A DNA stretch of 18,784 bases, taken from assembly GCA_013214885.1 (NCBI GenBank), contig JABSRS010000021.1, positions 1 through 18,784 on the forward strand. The letters are read 5' to 3'. The notes beneath the pieces are model-generated. The model was not told the DNA's origin and made no database searches. It saw only the letters and a program-made list of their open reading frames with translations. A program made the position numbers and the translations under genes. Shown here piece by piece: positions 15,309 to 18,784 of this stretch. Within the stretch, counting starts at the first letter, position 1. The number at the start of each line of letters is the position of its first letter. This stretch comes from Gammaproteobacteria bacterium (GTDB lineage Bacteria > Pseudomonadota > Gammaproteobacteria > Enterobacterales > Psychrobiaceae).

Positions 15309-16792
15309 AATCCGACCCTCATTGTTTGCTCAAGCAGGTGGGCTAAGGTCGGTTTTAAAATACTGAGGAACGGTTTGGGGTACAGCCCGAGCCAGAAAAC
15401 AAAAAGTAGCAGTGGTAGCGCGCAACTAAGCTCTCTTTTATTGAGATCCGAGATCTTTGCTGCTCCAGGAATACGGATCGGCCCTAACAGCATCTGGCGA
15501 TAAATCCCCAAAAGATAGGCGGCGCCGATCAATGCGCCTAATACTCCAGCACTGGCGGCCCAATTATTGACGCCAAAGGTGCCCGACAGCACCAGGATTT
15601 CGCCCACAAAGCCATTGGTGCCAGGAACTGCCATCGAAGAGAGCAAGAAAATGGCAAAAAAGATCCCGTAAATCGGGATTACTTTGAGCAAACCACCATA
15701 AGCAGGAATATCCCGTGAATGGGTGCGCTCATAAACCACACCAATCAACAAGAACAAGGCACCGGTCGTAATGCCATGGTTAAACATCTGGATTACGGCA
15801 CCAGTAGTGCCATTTTCGGTGAACGTGAACAGCCCTAAGGTGATCAATCCCATATGACTAATACTGGAATAAGCGATCAGCTTTTTGATGTCTTGTTGTG
15901 CCAAGGCGAGAAAACCACCGTAGACAATTGCCACGCCCGACAACCCCTGCATTAGCGGCGCAAAATAATGAGATGCGTCGGGTAGCATTGGCAATGAAAA
16001 ACGAATAAAACCATAGGCCCCCATTTTTAACAGCACCCCAGCCAGAATAATACTACCAGCGGTGGGAGCTTGGACATGAGCATCGGGCAACCAAGTATGC
16101 ATTGGTACCATCGGAACCTTAACCGCAAACGCAATCAAGAAAGCGATAAACACCCAGAGCTGAAGGTCATAGTCATACTGCACTGCCATTAACGCTAAGA
16201 TGTCGAAGGTTCGCCCGCCAGCAAAATAGAGAACCAAGATCCCGATCAGAAACAGTAAACTACCAGTGAGGGTATAAAGAAAAAACTTAAACGCAGCATA
16301 AATACGATTGTCGCCGCCCCAGATCCCGATGATGAGATACATCGGGATCAACATCGCTTCCCAAAATACATAAAATAGAAATAGATCCAGTGCGCAGAAA
16401 ACCCCGAGCATCAAACACTGGATCGCCAGCAAACAGATCATGAACTCTTTGAGTCGTTTTTTAATCGCGGTCCAGGAAGCTAAAACACAGATCCAACCGA
16501 GCAGGGCGGTTAAGAAAACAAACAACACGCTGACCCCGTCGACCCCTAACTTGTAGCTAATGCCCAGCGATGCGACCCAGGGAGTACTTTCGACAAATTG
16601 CATCTGAGCGGTAGTATTATCAAAAGTGATCAATAGCCAACATGCGATCATAAAGTCGACCACTAAGACACTAAAAGTAAACCAGCGTACCAAGTTATCA
16701 CCAGACAGCAACGGCACTAATAATGCGGCGACCGCTGGCAGGAATATCAAGATACTTAATATCGGGACATCGATTAATAATGATCCTGTCAT
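15305..16792 (-). CDS. nuoM: NADH-quinone oxidoreductase subunit M
   Basis: A 495-residue antiporter-like proton-pumping membrane subunit with about 14 transmembrane helices. Channel residues are Glu145 (FWEAMLIPMY), Lys225 (FAVKVPMVPMHTWLPDAH) and Lys256 (VLLKMGAYG), equivalent to E. coli Glu144, Lys234 and Lys265. SSISHMG (TM10 region) is also typical. The protein is full length. It is coupled by ATGA overlaps to the preceding antiporter gene and to nuoN, so all three should be made stoichiometrically. Confidence 0.96.
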   Translation of the reverse strand: MTGSLLIDVPILSILIFLPAVAALLVPLLSGDNLVRWFTFSVLVVDFMIACWLLITFDNTTAQMQFVESTPWVASLGISYKLGVDGVSVLFVFLTALLGWICVLASWTAIKKRLKEFMICLLAIQCLMLGVFCALDLFLFYVFWEAMLIPMYLIIGIWGGDNRIYAAFKFFLYTLTGSLLFLIGILVLYFAGGRTFDILALMAVQYDYDLQLWVFIAFLIAFAVKVPMVPMHTWLPDAHVQAPTAGSIILAGVLLKMGAYGFIRFSLPMLPDASHYFAPLMQGLSGVAIVYGGFLALAQQDIKKLIAYSSISHMGLITLGLFTFTENGTTGAVIQMFNHGITTGALFLLIGVVYERTHSRDIPAYGGLLKVIPIYGIFFAIFLLSSMAVPGTNGFVGEILVLSGTFGVNNWAASAGVLGALIGAAYLLGIYRQMLLGPIRIPGAAKISDLNKRELSCALPLLLFVFWLGLYPKPFLSILKPTLAHLLEQTMRVGL

Positions 16793-18588
16793 AAGATCTC
16801 CTTACTAACGATATAAAAAGTAACGACATAAACAGCAATCACTAAAAATAGCCAAATAGCTATCGCCAGAGCATAGTGGGAGACCATACCTGTTTGTAGC
16901 CGCCTCAGCAGGTTGCCGCCTTTAATCGCGTTTTTTGCCACGCCATTAACCGCGTTGTCGACGACATTAGTATCTATATTCAGACTGTGTTTTGACAGAC
17001 GGTGCAGGACATTGAGGCCAAAGCCATCGCCCAGAGTAATGATCTTCTGTTCCCACCGCTTAACGGGGTTATTGGCCAGCCACATCAGGGCTATTGCCCC
17101 GCGTCGGTAAAACCAGTCGGTATCGATGCTGATGGTATTCTGTGGGTCGAGGTGTTTAAGCAGCAGCACAAAAGCGAGCAGAGTAAACATTAGGATGCCG
17201 AGACTTTCTGTCACATGCACAGGGGTATAGGGCTCAAAATTAACGGCATAGGGCAGCATGTTATAAAGCATATTTGGATAGACACCGATGGCAATGCAAA
17301 AGAAAGCAGCAATGGCCATCGCCAACAGCATATTAAGTGGCGGCTCCTTAGGCCGTAAACCACTGTCCTTGCCAAAAAACATATAATAAGGCAGCTTAAG
17401 CCCTGTATGGAGGAAGGTTCCAGACGAGGCCAGCATTAGTAATAATGCGACCGTGGCGTGATGATCACCCGCAGCCGCAGCGATGATCATACTTTTACTG
17501 ACAAAACCACTAAATAACGGAAAAGCAGAGATCGCGAAAGCGCCGATCATATAGAGGGCTACTGTCCAAGGCATAGTGCGATACAGGCCACCAAGTTCGG
17601 TTAGTTTTCGTTTACCCGTCATATGAATGACCGCGCCTGCCCCCATAAATAACAGACCTTTATATAGAATATGGGCAAAGGCGTGAGAAGAAGCACCATT
17701 TAGTGCCATTTCGGTGCCGATCCCAACGGCCACGACCATATAGCCAACTTGGCTGATAATGTGATAGCCAAGTAGGCGGCGACAATCATTTTCTAATACC
17801 GCAAATACGACCCCATAAATGGCCATAAAAACGCCTAAACCTATTAGGATCTCCGCCCCCGGATAACAGCGGATCAGCACGTAAACTGCGGTTTTAGTGG
17901 TAAAGGCACTTAAAAATACCGCCCCAGTCACCGTGGCCTCTGGGTAGGCGTCAGTAAGCCAAGCATTTAATGGTGGCACTGCGGCGTTTAACATAAAGGC
18001 GATCAGGATTAGGGTATAGGCCAGGCCGCCTTGTTGTGCGCTATCGAACGCTCCAAATAAGTATGATCCAGTGTCAAGACCGTGGATCACGATACCGCCA
18101 AGTAACAATATCCCGCCAGCGACGTGAATCATCAGGTAGCGAAATCCTGCTTTTACCGCAGGATCTTGGCGAGTGGCAAAAATCAGGTAAGCTGAGGCAA
18201 AAGCCATCACCTCCCAGCCGATTAGCAGCGTGAACCAGTCACCAGCAAATACCACCAAAAAGGCACTGCCGCTATAAAGCATTGCAGCCACCCTTTGGCC
18301 TGTATCGCAGATATGGAGGCTATAAATATTACCAATCAGTGCCATAATGGCAAACACCCAGCCAAAAACCATGCTCAGCTGGTCAACTTTAAATATTACC
18401 AGTGACACGCCAGCGAAATCGATTTCGCCAAAGCTGCCTGTTTCGATCTGGGTCATGGCAATGATCACTAATACTGGGATCAGCAGCGAATAGGCTTTCT
18501 GACCTACCCCCTTAAACAGTGGTAGCAGCAGCCCGCCGAGGATCAACACCAAGGCTGGGATCATCGAAAAGGAAAACCATTCAGTCAT
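16789..18588 (-). CDS. MrpD/NuoL-like proton-translocating antiporter subunit (complex I cluster)
   Basis: A 599-residue polytopic membrane protein of the NuoL/M/N-Mrp family, standing where NuoL would be. Glu126 (IGWEVMAF) is the conserved TM5 glutamate. DAYPEATVTGAVFLSAFTTK (213-232) is the signature I associate with 'Na+/H+ antiporter subunit D' (MrpD-type) proteins rather than the LPDAMEGPTPVSAL of NuoL. The TM7 lysine of NuoL and MrpD appears as Asn201 (AFMLNAAVPPL); Lys232 and Lys310 are present. After TM14 (about 462-480), an amphipathic stretch from ISIDTDWFYRR leads to a NuoL-like tail (VDNAVNGVAK... LLRRLQTGMVSHYAL, 543-574) and a last helix, as if it provides the lateral helix. The start is set by GGAGG 6 nt upstream. 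The frame stays open 39 nt further upstream, but that part lies in transporter-like DNA. Confidence 0.85.
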   Translation of the reverse strand: MTEWFSFSMIPALVLILGGLLLPLFKGVGQKAYSLLIPVLVIIAMTQIETGSFGEIDFAGVSLVIFKVDQLSMVFGWVFAIMALIGNIYSLHICDTGQRVAAMLYSGSAFLVVFAGDWFTLLIGWEVMAFASAYLIFATRQDPAVKAGFRYLMIHVAGGILLLGGIVIHGLDTGSYLFGAFDSAQQGGLAYTLILIAFMLNAAVPPLNAWLTDAYPEATVTGAVFLSAFTTKTAVYVLIRCYPGAEILIGLGVFMAIYGVVFAVLENDCRRLLGYHIISQVGYMVVAVGIGTEMALNGASSHAFAHILYKGLLFMGAGAVIHMTGKRKLTELGGLYRTMPWTVALYMIGAFAISAFPLFSGFVSKSMIIAAAAGDHHATVALLLMLASSGTFLHTGLKLPYYMFFGKDSGLRPKEPPLNMLLAMAIAAFFCIAIGVYPNMLYNMLPYAVNFEPYTPVHVTESLGILMFTLLAFVLLLKHLDPQNTISIDTDWFYRRGAIALMWLANNPVKRWEQKIITLGDGFGLNVLHRLSKHSLNIDTNVVDNAVNGVAKNAIKGGNLLRRLQTGMVSHYALAIAIWLFLVIAVYVVTFYIVSKEIL

Positions 18589-18593
18589 AATAA

Positions 18594-18600
18594 TCCTCCG
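18594..18600 (-). promoter_or_regulatory. Ribosome binding site deciding the antiporter-subunit start
   Basis: On the minus strand CGGAGG precedes the ATG at 18588 by 6 nt. It is a near-perfect Shine-Dalgarno and shows the translation signal is intact right up to the boundary with the transporter remnant. Confidence 0.85.
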
Positions 18601-18610
18601 ACTTAGTAAT

Positions 18611-18784
18611 ACCGCCTTTTTTACCAATGAATTTACTGACCGTAATATAGGCAGCTTCGAAGTACCAACGACCTGGTTCCAGTCTCTTAACGCTATGTTT
18701 ATCGTTATCTTCGCGCCAGTTATCGCATCTATCTGGATTCGTTTAGGTAAGAATGAGCCTAACTCTCCGGTTAAATTTGCTCTC
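18611..18784 (+). pseudogene. Internal fragment of a POT-family peptide transporter, N-terminus missing
   Basis: An open plus-strand frame running off the window edge. It reads FTNEFTDRNIGSFEV, then VPTTWFQSLNAMFIVIFAPV, then IASIWIRLG and NSPVKFAL, which is the conserved 'WFQSLN...FIVIFAPV' helix region of proton-dependent oligopeptide transporters (DtpA/YdgR type). In the family this region lies roughly two thirds along the protein, so about 300 N-terminal residues should precede it. Instead the divergent nuo antiporter gene starts at 18588. No start codon with a ribosome site precedes the match. It is therefore either a 5'-truncated gene, or the far side of an assembly or amplification chimera. 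The family assignment comes from recognised motifs only. Confidence 0.7.

Noticed and set aside
18589..18627. Upstream start for the MrpD-like subunit at 18627
   Set aside because: It would add 13 residues that lie over the ribosome site and transporter-like DNA; GGAGG at 6 nt fixes the ATG at 18588.
1..18784. CRISPR array, tRNA or rRNA, insertion sequence
   Set aside because: No spaced direct repeats, cloverleaf, rRNA signature or transposase was seen; the only repeat is the four-unit tandem in nuoE.

Overview
The window reads like a chromosome segment of a marine-type gammaproteobacterium. This rests on a Zur protein that aligns closely with the E. coli one, Fur-box promoters with enterobacterial-style architecture, and a TonB receptor/imelysin/DUF4856 iron locus of the sort seen in Shewanella-like Alteromonadales. 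The order- and genus-level placement is inference. Every recognisable complete gene lies on the minus strand, so the region is transcribed from right to left.

Left third (85-5521): an iron-responsive outer-membrane/periplasm locus. A cadherin-like + DUF4856 lipoprotein gene has its own Fur-box promoter and a strong intrinsic terminator. It is followed by a second unit, again behind a Fur-box-like site, that encodes an imelysin-family lipoprotein and a FecA-type TonB-dependent receptor. Together they look like a surface iron (or iron-chelate) acquisition system whose exact ligand cannot be told from sequence.

Middle (5704-6706): cheX (CheY-P phosphatase, with a clear intrinsic terminator) preceded by zur (zinc uptake regulator).

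Right two thirds (6933-18588): a respiratory complex I cluster in a permuted and incomplete order, (NuoL/MrpD-like)-M-N-A-B-C-D-E-F-G. The NADH-oxidising module (E, F, G), part of the quinone-reducing module (A, B, C, D) and three antiporter-like subunits are present. H, I, J and K are absent from the window. The first antiporter subunit looks more like MrpD than NuoL, but it carries a NuoL-like C-terminal tail. The genes are tightly coupled (mostly ATGA overlaps) except at the N/A boundary, which holds a candidate promoter and a hairpin with a UCGG loop. A tandem 18-bp repeat forms the C-terminal tail of NuoE.

Right edge (about 18611-18784): on the plus strand, an open frame that reads as an internal piece of a POT/PTR-family peptide transporter begins within about 25 bp of the antiporter gene's ribosome binding site, with no room for its N-terminal part. 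This is either a genomic rearrangement (truncated transporter and loss or relocation of the nuoHIJK side) or an assembly/amplification chimera. No gene-free stretch exceeds 300 bases.
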